Shown here: positions 24,399 to 32,489 of the stretch, piece after piece
How the letters are laid out: each line of letters starts with the position of its first letter
How positions within the stretch are numbered: the stretch's first letter is position 1
Source of the DNA: Streptomyces sp. Alt3
Lineage (GTDB): Bacteria; Actinomycetota; Actinomycetes; Streptomycetales; Streptomycetaceae
Assembly (NCBI RefSeq): GCF_030719215.1
Contig: NZ_CP120983.1
Coordinates: 2,046,001 to 2,110,000 of the forward strand
Reading direction: 5' to 3'
Length of the DNA: 64,000 nucleotides
Program-made: the position numbers and the translations under genes
Notes under the pieces: model-generated
What the model saw: only the letters and a program-made list of their open reading frames with translations
The model's database searches: none
Told to the model about the DNA's origin: nothing

Positions 24399-25834
24399 TC
24401 GACAAGCTGCGCCGGGCCTTCCGGCGGCTGCGGCTCGGCACCCGCCTCGCACTGGGTCTCGGGGCCCTGTCCCTGGTGGTGTTCACCGTCGTCGGCGCGG
24501 CGCTGACCACGTACATGCGGGACTATCTGACGAACCAGCTGGACGATCAGCTCGGGCTCGCCCAGATCGCCCAGTCCAAGAGCATCGCCGAGACGGGCAC
24601 GCTCCAGGGCAAGAAGTACTACCGGTGGTACTACGCCGTCTACGACGTCTCGGGCCGCGTCCCCGAACTGCGCTCGCCCGAGGAGAACGGCGACCTGCCC
24701 CCGGACATCGCACCACTGACCTCGCTGGCCGGGAAGCAGGCTGCCGACGGAACCGAGGTGCTGCGCAGCGCGCACCTCGCGGGCACGGGCGGGTACCGGC
24801 TGCGCGCGTGCGCGGTGAAGCCCGGTGTGGTCCTGGTCAGCGCGGCCCCGACGGACGGCATCGACGCGACGATGAGGCGGCTGATCGGCTTCCAGGTCGT
24901 GGCCTTCGCCGTCGCGCTGGCGGTGCTCGTCGAGTTCGGCCGACGGATGCTGCGCCGGGGTCTGAACCCCCTCAGCGACATGGCGCACACCGCGCACGGC
25001 ATCGCCTCGCACGACCTGACCGAATCGGCGGCCCGGCTGCCGATCCGCGCCGGCGAGCGGGGCGGCGGTCCGGAGGTCGAGGAACTGCGCACGGCCTTCA
25101 ACACGATGCTGGAGCACATCGACGACTCGCTCGCGGTCCGCGCGGAGGCCGAGCAGCGCCTGCGGCGCTTCGTCGCCGACGCCTCGCACGAACTGCGTAC
25201 ACCGCTGATGTCCGTACGGGGCTACGCGGACCTCTTCCAGTACGCCGCCGCGAACGCCCCCGAGGAGCGCGACAGGCACCTCGCGCGGCTGCGCGCCGAA
25301 GCCGCCCGGATGGGGGTGCTCCTGGACGATCTGCTGCTGCTCGCCCGCCTGGACGCGGCCGAGGTGGACGCGCCGCTCAGGCTGCGGGAGGCGGACCTCG
25401 TGGGGCTGGCCGAGGAGGCGTCCGCCGCCTTCCGGGCCGGCCACCCGGACCGCCCGCTCTCGGTCACGTCGCCGCAGGACCCGCTCGTGCTGCGCATGGA
25501 CCCCCACCGCATCCGGCAGGTCCTGGACAACCTGCTCACCAACGCGGCCGTGCACACACCGGCCGGTACGCCGGTGTCGGTGGAGGTCACACGGCAGCGG
25601 AACACCGCGGTGGTGCGGATCGAGGACGCCGGGCCCGGTATCCCGCCCGCCGACCGGGAGAAGGTCTTCGACCGCTTCTACCGCGTCGACAAGGCCCGCA
25701 CCCGCGACCGCGGCGGCAGCGGCCTCGGCCTGTCGGTCGCCCGCTCCCTGGCCCACGCCCACGGCGGCACGGTCACCCTCGACAGCCGGCCCGGTTCGGC
25801 GCTGTTCACGGTGACGCTGCCGCTGCCGGGCTGA
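24395..25834 (+). CDS. sensor histidine kinase, partner of the upstream OmpR-type regulator
   Basis: The 479-residue protein starts at GTG 24395, overlapping the regulator stop (GTGA). One helix (LALGLGALSLVVFTVVGAAL), an extracytoplasmic sensor of about 130 residues (from YMRDYLTNQLDDQL to VVLVSAAPTDG) and a second helix (VVAFAVALAVLVEFG) precede a HAMP region and the HisKA box RFVADASHELRTPLMSVRGY. The ATPase part has VLDNLLTNAAVHTP (N box), EDAGPGIPPADREKVFDRFY and GGSGLGLSVARSLA. The signal is unknown; a redox or metal cue would fit the divergent electron-transfer operon. Confidence 0.9.
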   Translation: MIDKLRRAFRRLRLGTRLALGLGALSLVVFTVVGAALTTYMRDYLTNQLDDQLGLAQIAQSKSIAETGTLQGKKYYRWYYAVYDVSGRVPELRSPEENGDLPPDIAPLTSLAGKQAADGTEVLRSAHLAGTGGYRLRACAVKPGVVLVSAAPTDGIDATMRRLIGFQVVAFAVALAVLVEFGRRMLRRGLNPLSDMAHTAHGIASHDLTESAARLPIRAGERGGGPEVEELRTAFNTMLEHIDDSLAVRAEAEQRLRRFVADASHELRTPLMSVRGYADLFQYAAANAPEERDRHLARLRAEAARMGVLLDDLLLLARLDAAEVDAPLRLREADLVGLAEEASAAFRAGHPDRPLSVTSPQDPLVLRMDPHRIRQVLDNLLTNAAVHTPAGTPVSVEVTRQRNTAVVRIEDAGPGIPPADREKVFDRFYRVDKARTRDRGGSGLGLSVARSLAHAHGGTVTLDSRPGSALFTVTLPLPG

Positions 25835-25982
25835 TCCGACTCCCCCTGCCCGGTGCGGTCCGGTCTGCCGCCGCGCGCGGGTGAGTCATCTGACGGACGC
25901 TGGTGCCGGGCCCGGGACAACGCTCACCCACCGCACCACCCCGTACATCCCGGGCACGTCCCGCACAACGACTGGAGACAGC

Positions 25983-27116
25983 GTGCAGAGGTACTCGGGC
26001 GACGCTTCGCACCGTGGCCACGACAAGGTGACCACGCACGCCTCGGACACGGGCGCAACGGTGAACCGGGTCGGTCTCGTCGTGCACGGCGGGCGGCCGG
26101 AGGCCCTGGAGGCGGCGGACGTGGTCCGCGCCTGGTGCGAGGAGCACACCGTGCGGTGCGCGGACATCGACGTGTGGAACGAAGGGGGCCGGCGCACCGC
26201 CCGCGAAGAGGTGGACGCGGCAGGCGACCCGGACCTCGTCGTGACGCTGGGAGGAGACGGCACCTTCCTCCGTGGAGCACGGCTGGCCGCCGTGAACGAC
26301 GCCCTGGTCCTGGGGGTCGACCTGGGGCGGGTCGGATTCCTCACCGAGACGTCGGTGTCCGAGGTCCGGGCGGCCCTGGACGCCGTGCGCGAGAACAGGA
26401 TGAGGATCGACAGCCGCATGCTGCTCACCCTGCGCGCGTCCCGTCCTCTGGAGGTACCGGCGGAGATCGAGGCCCTGATGGACTACGGCCGTGGACCGCT
26501 TCTGCCGCCGCCTCACGTCCGTCCGGACTGCGAGGTCGACGACGAGTGGGGCATCGCTCTGAGTGTCACCGCGCTCAACGACATCGTGCTGGAGAAGCTC
26601 TCCCGGGACCGCCAGGTGTCCGTCGGGGTCTACATCTCGGGCCGGCTCCTCGCGTCCTACTCGGCCGACGCACTGCTGGTGGCCACCCCGACCGGCTCGA
26701 CGGCCTACAGCTTCGCGGCGGGCGGGCCCGTCCTCTCACCCCGCGCGGAGGCACTCGTCTTCACACCGGTCGCCCCGCACATGGCGTTCGACCGGTCCGT
26801 CGTCACCGCCCCGGACGAGCCCGTCGGACTGCGCCTGCTGGAACGGTCGGGCCAGGCGGCGGTGAGCATCGACGGACAGTTGCGGGGCGTTCTCGGCCCG
26901 GGCGACTGGATCGGCGTGTACGCCGCCCCCCGCCGGCTGCGGGCGGTCCGGCTGGGGCCGATGGACTTCTACGGCCGGCTGCGCGAGCGGATGAACCTCA
27001 CCGACGCCCCGGCCGCTGTCGCCGACGGAACCCCCGCGCCACTGTGGTCGGTGACCACTCCCCCTCCCGGCGACCTCGCCCATCTCGAACTGCTGACGGA
27101 CACGGGCGACTCCTGA
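25983..27116 (+). CDS. NAD kinase (ATP-NAD kinase family)
   Basis: The 377-residue reading starts at GTG 25983 behind ACTGGAGACAGC; a longer frame from 25881 is possible but its extension is not family-like. Motifs: an N-terminal Rossmann-like strand VNRVGLVVHGGRPEALEAAD, DLVVTLGGDGTFLRGARLAA with the GGDG nucleotide site, LGVDLGRVGFLTE, ALNDIVLEK, and ATPTGSTAYSFAAGGPVLSP. NAD kinase phosphorylates NAD to NADP, controlling supply for reductases. Streptomycetes usually carry more than one copy, so this may be the secondary paralogue. It lies 148 bp downstream of the histidine kinase. Confidence 0.88.
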   Translation: MQRYSGDASHRGHDKVTTHASDTGATVNRVGLVVHGGRPEALEAADVVRAWCEEHTVRCADIDVWNEGGRRTAREEVDAAGDPDLVVTLGGDGTFLRGARLAAVNDALVLGVDLGRVGFLTETSVSEVRAALDAVRENRMRIDSRMLLTLRASRPLEVPAEIEALMDYGRGPLLPPPHVRPDCEVDDEWGIALSVTALNDIVLEKLSRDRQVSVGVYISGRLLASYSADALLVATPTGSTAYSFAAGGPVLSPRAEALVFTPVAPHMAFDRSVVTAPDEPVGLRLLERSGQAAVSIDGQLRGVLGPGDWIGVYAAPRRLRAVRLGPMDFYGRLRERMNLTDAPAAVADGTPAPLWSVTTPPPGDLAHLELLTDTGDS

Positions 27117-27365
27117 TCACCCGGAGAGCAGAGCCGCGAAGGCGGGCGTTCCGCACGGCGGTTCACGCCGTGCCGGGGGCGCGCGACGGAGGCCGGACCC
27201 GAGGAGCCGGCCCGAGCACGGGACGGCCCGAGGAACGCCCCCGAGGTGCTGGTGCGGCCGCGGACAGGCACGCTGTGAAGGCCCCGACAGGCTCCGGTGC
27301 ACTGCTCGCGGCAGCGGTCACGCCCCCATCGCGCCCGTACGGCCTCGAAACGAAAGGTTCCTACG

Positions 27366-28250
27366 ATGCAGACCCTCACCCTCAACAACGGCGTCGAGAT
27401 GCCCGCCCTCGGGCTCGGCGTCTTCCAGACCCCGCCGGACGAGACACGGGCCGCGGTCGAGGCCGCGCTCGAACTCGGCTACCGGCACATCGACACCGCC
27501 GCCGCCTACGGCAACGAGCGCGAGGTCGGCCAGGCCCTCCGCGACTCCGGGGTGCCCCGCGAAGAGATCTTCGTCGAGACCAAGATCTGGATCAGCGACT
27601 ACGGCTACGACGAGACCCTCCACGGCTTCGACAAGAGCGCCGCCAAGCTCGGTGTCGACCGGATCGACCTGCTCATCCTGCACCAGGCGCTGCCGTCCGA
27701 CTTCGACAGGACACTCGCCGCCTACCGCGCCCTGGAGAAGCTCCTGGCCGACGGAAAGGTGCGCGCCATCGGCGTCAGCAACTTCATGGTCGACCACCTG
27801 ACCGCGCTGCTCGACGCCACCTCCGTCGTCCCCACGGTCAACCAGCTGGAGATCCACCCCTACTTCCAGCAGCGCGCCGTCCTCGACTTCGACGACCGGC
27901 ACCACATCCTCAACCAGGCGTGGTCCCCCATCGGAGGGATCACGTTCTACCCGGGCTACGGCGAGGACCGCAGGAGCGTCCTACAGGACCCCGCCGTCAC
28001 ACGCATCGCCGAGGCACACGGCAAGAGCCCGGCCCAGGTGCTCCTGCGCTGGGGCCTCCAGCAGGGCCGCTCGGTCATCCCCAAGTCCACCAGGCGCACG
28101 CGCATCGCCGAGAACATCGACGTCTTCGACTTCGAGCTCGGCGCCGACGAGCTGACCGCCCTGGACGCGCTGGAGACCGGGCGGCGCGGTGGCCCGGAGC
28201 CCGAGAACGTCACGCTCGCCGACTTCGGCCGCGCCATCCCCGAGGCCTGA
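27366..28250 (+). CDS. aldo/keto reductase
   Basis: The 294-residue protein is of normal family length. It has LNNGVEMPALGLGVFQTPPD, GYRHIDTAAAYGNEREVGQA with the catalytic Asp and Tyr, VETKIWISDYGYD in the region of the catalytic Lys, LILHQALPSDF in place of the usual LIHWP histidine strand, AIGVSNFMVDHLTALLD, and the NADPH-binding end SVIPKSTRRTRIAENIDVFD. The HQ for HW change at the catalytic-His strand is common in the group. AKRs reduce aldehydes and ketones with NADPH. AAGGTTC precedes the ATG. Substrate unknown; 249 bp separate it from the NAD kinase gene upstream. Confidence 0.9.
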   Translation: MQTLTLNNGVEMPALGLGVFQTPPDETRAAVEAALELGYRHIDTAAAYGNEREVGQALRDSGVPREEIFVETKIWISDYGYDETLHGFDKSAAKLGVDRIDLLILHQALPSDFDRTLAAYRALEKLLADGKVRAIGVSNFMVDHLTALLDATSVVPTVNQLEIHPYFQQRAVLDFDDRHHILNQAWSPIGGITFYPGYGEDRRSVLQDPAVTRIAEAHGKSPAQVLLRWGLQQGRSVIPKSTRRTRIAENIDVFDFELGADELTALDALETGRRGGPEPENVTLADFGRAIPEA

Positions 28251-28332
28251 CCGGACGTCCGGAGGAATCCGGCCTCTCATTGCCCCGGAGCCGTGACCGG
28301 CCGGGCGGGGCTCGCAGACACAACACCCTGAC

Positions 28333-28363
28333 GTTCGTTATAGTGAACGCACAGTTCGTTCAC
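28333..28363 (+). promoter_or_regulatory. promoter/operator of the AlaX-XRE-threonine aldolase operon
   Basis: TATAGT at 28339-28344 is a good -10 element; no clear -35 is seen. Overlapping it is a perfect inverted repeat GTGAACG (28343-28349) and CGTTCAC (28357-28363). GTTCGTT also repeats directly at 28333 and 28354, 21 bp apart. The layout fits a repressor that covers the -10 and start site, most simply the XRE protein encoded second in the operon. The ATG lies 20 bp downstream. Confidence 0.6.
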
Positions 28364-28382
28364 ATAGCCCAGTGAGGGTGTC

Positions 28383-29075
28383 ATGCAGGTTCCCGCCTAT
28401 TACGCGGACACGTACGAGGAGCAGGCCCGAACCCTGGTGGCCGCCGCGGGAGAGCGCGACGGCGCACCGTGGGTGGCGGTCGAGCACTGCCTGTTCCACC
28501 CACAGGGCGGGGGTCAGCCCGCCGACCGGGGGTGGGTGGACGGTCACGAGATCACCCCCGTGCGCGACCACGGCTCCGGGCTGGTCGTCGCAGTGGCCCG
28601 TGGCGAGGACGCGCTGCCGGCCTTCTCGCCCGGACAGCCGGTCGAGGTCCGCATCGACCTGCCGCTGCGCACCGCGCATGCCGCCTTGCACACGGCCGGC
28701 CATCTGATCGAGGCGGCCGGACGGACCCAGGGCTGGGTCCTGGCCGCGAGCAACCACTTCCCCGGCCAGGCCAGGATCGAGTTCACCGCGCCGCAGCCCG
28801 ACGCCCGTCCGGACACCCCGGAGAGCCGGGAGGAGGCCACCGAGGCGCTCCGCGCCGAGGTCGCCGAGGCCATCGCCCAGGACTGGCCGGTGACCGGGGA
28901 CGACGGCGTCGACGGGCGCCGCATCGTGCGTCTGGCCCATCTGCACTCGGCGCCGTGCGGGGGGACCCATGTGCACAGCCTCGGCGACCTCACCGACGTC
29001 GTACTGCCGACGCTGAAGGTCAGGAAGGGCCGCATCCGCGTCTCCTACAGCGCCGCGCACCGGGAGCGTTCATGA
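28383..29075 (+). CDS. AlaX-like alanyl-tRNA editing protein (trans-editing hydrolase)
   Basis: This 230-residue protein carries the AlaRS editing-domain pattern: VAVEHCLFHPQGGGQPADRG, the zinc motif HAALHTAGHLIEAAG (HxxxH) and APCGGTHVHSLGDL (CxxxH). Free-standing AlaX proteins hydrolyse Ser- or Gly-mischarged tRNA-Ala. All four metal-binding positions are present, so activity is plausible. Its stop overlaps the start of the XRE regulator gene (ATGA), and a threonine aldolase follows, so the operon links tRNA quality control with an enzyme that makes glycine. Related proteins may act on other aminoacyl substrates. Confidence 0.8.
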   Translation: MQVPAYYADTYEEQARTLVAAAGERDGAPWVAVEHCLFHPQGGGQPADRGWVDGHEITPVRDHGSGLVVAVARGEDALPAFSPGQPVEVRIDLPLRTAHAALHTAGHLIEAAGRTQGWVLAASNHFPGQARIEFTAPQPDARPDTPESREEATEALRAEVAEAIAQDWPVTGDDGVDGRRIVRLAHLHSAPCGGTHVHSLGDLTDVVLPTLKVRKGRIRVSYSAAHRERS

Positions 29076-29644
29076 CGCCGGGGGGAGAGCGCCGGCCCGC
29101 CAGCAGCACCGCGGTCGCGGTCGGAGCCCAGATCCGCCGGCGCCGCGAGCAGCGCGGCATGAGCAGTGCCGAGCTGGCCCGCCGGGCGGGCCTGAGCAAG
29201 GCGACGCTCTCGCAGCTGGAGGCCGGGCGGGGCAACCCCACCATCGAGACCCTCGACGCGCTCGCGATCGCCCTGCGCATCCCGCTGACCGACCTGCTCG
29301 CCCGCGACACGGACCCGGGACCGGTGTTCGTGCCCGGCACCGACCTGGCCGGCGGCGAGGTGGGACGCGAACTGCTGCGCCGCATCAGCAGCGGCAACAG
29401 CCTGGAGATCTGGCGGCTGCGCATGCCGCCCGGAACGCGTCTGGACGGCGTGCCTCACGCCACCGGCACCATCGAGCACCTGCTCGTCTCCTCCGGCCAC
29501 CTCACCGCCGGGCCGACCGATGCCCCGAGCGACCTGCACACCGGCGACCTGCTCGCCTTCGCCGGTGACGCCCCGCACATCTACCGCACCGGCCCCACGG
29601 CTGCCGACGTCACCGTCGTCATCGCCTCCCCCATCATCAGCTGA
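29072..29644 (+). CDS. XRE-family regulator with C-terminal cupin domain
   Basis: The 190-residue protein has an XRE HTH at about residues 17-72 (VGAQIRRRREQRGMSSAELA, RRAGLSKATLSQLEAGRGNP, LDALAIALRIPLTDLLA) followed by a cupin barrel (LEIWRLRMPPGTRLDGVPHA, EHLLVSSGHLTAGP, LHTGDLLAFAGDAPHIYRTG). In this group the cupin senses a small molecule such as an amino acid and modulates DNA binding. It is second in a three-gene operon, overlapping the AlaX gene by 4 bp and 15 bp upstream of the aldolase gene. It likely binds the inverted repeat upstream of the operon. Confidence 0.9.
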   Translation: MTPGGERRPASSTAVAVGAQIRRRREQRGMSSAELARRAGLSKATLSQLEAGRGNPTIETLDALAIALRIPLTDLLARDTDPGPVFVPGTDLAGGEVGRELLRRISSGNSLEIWRLRMPPGTRLDGVPHATGTIEHLLVSSGHLTAGPTDAPSDLHTGDLLAFAGDAPHIYRTGPTAADVTVVIASPIIS

Positions 29645-29659
29645 AGGACGCCCCTGAAC

Positions 29660-30724
29660 ATGAACAGCATCACCTCCGCCGCTCCCGGCACCCAGCGGAT
29701 ATTCACCAGCGACAACACCGCCGGCGCCTCGCCCGAGATCGTTCAGGCCGTCATCGCCGCGGCCTCCGGCCAGGACCTGCCGTACGGAGCCGACCGCCAC
29801 ACGGCCGGTGCGCGCGCACGCTTCGCCGAGGTCTTCGGACGCGACGTCGACGTCCTGCCCGTCTCCACCGGCTCCGTGGCCAACGCCCTGAGCCTGGCCG
29901 CCCTCACCCCGCCCTGGGGCAGCGTGCTGTGCCACCGCGACAGCCACATCAACACCGACGAGTGCGGCGCACCGGAGTTCTTCACCGGCGGGGCCAAGCT
30001 CGTCCACCTGCCCGGCGACGACGCCAAGATCGACGCGGAGCAGCTGCACGCCGCGGCCCACCGCAAGGTCGGGGATGTGCACAGCGTGCAGCCGTCGGCG
30101 GTCAGCATCACCCAGGCGACGGAGACCGGCGCCCTCTACAGCCTCGACGAGATCCGCGGCCTGAGCCGTGTCGCCAAGGACGCGGGTCTACGCGTCCACA
30201 TGGACGGGGCCCGCTTCGCCAACGCGGTCGCCGCGCTGGGCTGCACACCCGCGGAGATGACCTGGCAGGCCGGCATCGACGTCCTGTCGTTCGGGGCCAC
30301 CAAGAACGGCACCATGACCGCCGACGCCGTCGTCGTCTTCGACCGCGCTCTCACCCAGGAACTGTCCTTCAGGGCAAAGCGCGCCGGCCAGCTCACCTCC
30401 AAGATGCGCTTCCAGTCCGCCCAGCTCGACGCCTACCTCACCGACGGGCTGTGGCTGCGCAACGCCGCCCACGCCAACACGATGGCCGCCCGCCTGGGCC
30501 ATGGGCTCAAGGCGCTCCACGGCGCCGATCTGCTCCACGCCGTCGAGGCCAACATCCTCTTCTGCCGCCTTCCCCAGCCGGTCGTCGACCAGCTCCTGGC
30601 GGAAGGATTCGCCTTCTACCACGACCGCTGGGAACCGGGTGTCTGCCGCTTCGTCACCTCCTTCTCCACCACCGAGCACGACGTGGACACCTTCCTCGAC
30701 GCCGTGCGCCGCCTCACCACCTGA
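29660..30724 (+). CDS. low-specificity L-threonine aldolase (PLP enzyme)
   Basis: The 354-residue protein has the fold-type I aldolase pattern: FTSDNTAGASPEIVQAVIAA, PVSTGSVANALSLAAL in the PLP-phosphate region, HRDSHINTDECGAPEFFTGG, VSITQATETGALYSLDEIRG, VHMDGARFANAVAALG with the PLP-binding Asp, and VLSFGATKNGTMTADAVVVF with the Schiff-base Lys. These enzymes split threonine or allo-threonine to glycine and acetaldehyde and act on other beta-hydroxy amino acids. It is the last gene of the AlaX/XRE operon. A GC-rich hairpin follows the stop. Confidence 0.9.
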   Translation: MNSITSAAPGTQRIFTSDNTAGASPEIVQAVIAAASGQDLPYGADRHTAGARARFAEVFGRDVDVLPVSTGSVANALSLAALTPPWGSVLCHRDSHINTDECGAPEFFTGGAKLVHLPGDDAKIDAEQLHAAAHRKVGDVHSVQPSAVSITQATETGALYSLDEIRGLSRVAKDAGLRVHMDGARFANAVAALGCTPAEMTWQAGIDVLSFGATKNGTMTADAVVVFDRALTQELSFRAKRAGQLTSKMRFQSAQLDAYLTDGLWLRNAAHANTMAARLGHGLKALHGADLLHAVEANILFCRLPQPVVDQLLAEGFAFYHDRWEPGVCRFVTSFSTTEHDVDTFLDAVRRLTT

Positions 30725-30727
30725 CAC

Positions 30728-30764
30728 CCGGCCGGGTCGGACTCCCACCGACGACCCCGGCCGG
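30728..30764. terminator. candidate bidirectional terminator between threonine aldolase and P450 genes
   Basis: CCGGCCGGG (30728-30736) pairs with CCCGGCCGG (30756-30764); an inner CGG/CCG pair extends the stem with an internal loop. It starts 4 bp after the aldolase stop and lies about 120 bp beyond the convergent P450 stop. There is no T-run. Confidence 0.45.
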
Positions 30765-30887
30765 CCTGCCCGGTTCCGTACGGGCGTCAGCTGTCCGGCT
30801 GTCCGGCACCGTCGTACGCACAGGCCGTGGCGCGGTTCGGCGGGACGGTGGGAGAGGTGAGGGGGCTCGGGCCGGCCTGGCTGTGGC

Positions 30888-32219
30888 TCACGACGTACGC
30901 GGCCGCACCGGCTCGATCGCCGTTTCCCGTGGCCGCGTGTGCTCGATCGCCACCTCCAGGCGGTCGAGACCGCGCAACCCGTTGTTGATCAGCGGTCGGT
31001 GCTCGATGATCTCGAAGCCGTCGACCCGGTCCGCGAGTCTTTCCAGCAGCGCGCTCATCTCCAGCCTGGCGAGGTGCATCCCGACACACACGTGCTCTCC
31101 CCGCCCGAAGGCGAGATGGTCCGAGGGGCGGCGGGTGATGTCGAAGCGCTCCGGGTCCGGGTAGTGGCGCTCGTCGCGGTTGGCGGAGGCGTAGAGCAGC
31201 GCGACCCGTGAACCGGCGGCCAGCGGAACTCCGCCGATCTCGTGGTCCTCGGTGAGCACCCGGCTGAACTGGGGCGCCGGGGTCTCCAGACGCAGCGACT
31301 CGTTCATCGCGTGCGGGATCAACGAGCGGTCCGCGCGCAGCAGCTCCCACTGGTCCGGGTTCCGGGCGAACAGGGCGACCGCGTTGGTGATCGCGATGAT
31401 GGTCGTGTCCAGGCTGGGAGTGACGTAGTCGAGCATCATCACCGGGCACTTGTCGCGCGGGATCTCGCCACGGTCGGCAGCCTCGTAGAGCTGTGCCGCC
31501 CAGCCGCCGGGCTCGATCCTCCCCGGCACGGCGTCGTGCATGGCGAACCTCATGAACTCCTCGACCGCCGGACCCGCCGCGGCTGCCCGGTCGTCGGCGG
31601 GCCCCTGGGTGTCCCAGATGGCCGCGGCCCACTCCAGCATCTTCTCCCGCCCGTGGTCGGGAAGCCCGACCAGGTCAGACACCACGGTCATGGGCAGGTA
31701 CTCCGCCAGTTCGGTGACGACCTCGAACCTGCCCCGGCCGACCAGCCGCTCGACGATCCTGTCGGCCTCGGCCTCGATCCGCGGGGTCAACTCGCGCATC
31801 CGGTCGGGCCGCAGAGGCCGACCCAGCACCGAGCGCATCGCCGTGTGCTCGGGCGGATCGCTGCACAGCGTGATCCCCTCCAACCGGGCGTTCACGCCGG
31901 GATCCACGAACACCCCCCGCGCCGAGGAGAACGTCTTCCAGTCCATCGAGGCGGCGCGCACCTCGTCGTAACGGGGCAGCGCGTAGAGGTCGTGGCGGGT
32001 CAGGTACACCACGGGTCCGAGAGCCCGGAGTTCGGCGTAGATGCCGTACGGGTCGATGCGCGCCGATTCGGTGTAGAGATCGACGTCGCTGACGGGGGCG
32101 AGGGACAACGGACCTCCAGGAGACGGGGGGAACGAATGCGGCGAGGACCGACGTGCCGGTGCGGCCCCGGCCAGCAGGCCGGCGGAACGGCTGCCTGAGT
32201 ACGTGGAGTACATGCCCAT
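30888..32219 (-). CDS. cytochrome P450
   Basis: The 443-residue reading starts at ATG 32219 behind CGAGGAGCCC; a second ATG two codons on is possible. Visible motifs are the C-helix region HTAMRSVLGRPLRP, the I-helix MMLDYVTPSLDTTIIAITNA (SLDTT supplies the Asp-Thr pair; Pro-Ser replaces the usual Ala-Gly), the K-helix NESLRLETPA (ExxR), FDITRRP and the heme loop HLAFGRGEHVCVGMHLAR with the ligand Cys. It is a class I bacterial P450 that would need separate ferredoxin and reductase, not encoded nearby. It shares an upstream element with the divergent multicopper oxidase gene. Substrate unknown. Confidence 0.9.
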   Translation of the reverse strand: MGMYSTYSGSRSAGLLAGAAPARRSSPHSFPPSPGGPLSLAPVSDVDLYTESARIDPYGIYAELRALGPVVYLTRHDLYALPRYDEVRAASMDWKTFSSARGVFVDPGVNARLEGITLCSDPPEHTAMRSVLGRPLRPDRMRELTPRIEAEADRIVERLVGRGRFEVVTELAEYLPMTVVSDLVGLPDHGREKMLEWAAAIWDTQGPADDRAAAAGPAVEEFMRFAMHDAVPGRIEPGGWAAQLYEAADRGEIPRDKCPVMMLDYVTPSLDTTIIAITNAVALFARNPDQWELLRADRSLIPHAMNESLRLETPAPQFSRVLTEDHEIGGVPLAAGSRVALLYASANRDERHYPDPERFDITRRPSDHLAFGRGEHVCVGMHLARLEMSALLERLADRVDGFEIIEHRPLINNGLRGLDRLEVAIEHTRPRETAIEPVRPRTS

Positions 32220-32316
32220 GGGCTCCTCGGGAACGTGCGGTCGAGAACGGTCCGTCCGAAAACGGGCCTTCAGGAGGTCAACCCTCCTGCGACGGGGCAT
32301 CCTTCGCGCCGGTAGG

Positions 32317-32325
32317 AACTACGTA
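32317..32325 (-). promoter_or_regulatory. copy 1 of a shared upstream element, oriented toward the P450 gene
   Basis: Read on the minus strand, this site begins TACGTAGTT, then four variable bases, then CCGGCGCGAAGGA. The same order TACGTAGTT-N4-CCG-N-CGCG occurs on the plus strand upstream of the multicopper oxidase gene. It ends 97 bp upstream of the P450 start codon. A shared activator or alternative sigma factor is inferred. Confidence 0.45.
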
Positions 32326-32436
32326 CATCGGCGGCTGCCGGCCGGGCGCGGGAGCCGTCGCGGGCGCACTTCCAGCAGCCGCGGGGCTCTCCCTCCACGC
32401 CCGTCCGCGGAACCGTCGGCGGGACACCGCGTCCGT

Positions 32437-32462
32437 CTACGTAGTTTTCGCCGACGCGGACG
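32437..32462 (+). promoter_or_regulatory. copy 2 of the shared upstream element, oriented toward the multicopper oxidase gene
   Basis: TACGTAGTT at 32437-32445 is followed, after TTCG, by CCGACGCGGACGGA. It is the same pattern, in the same orientation relative to its gene, as the element upstream of the divergent P450. It lies 28-53 bp upstream of the oxidase ATG, a promoter-compatible distance. I see no close match to consensus -35/-10 boxes. Confidence 0.45.
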
Positions 32463-32489
32463 GACCCTCCGGCGCGGGACGGTCTCTCC

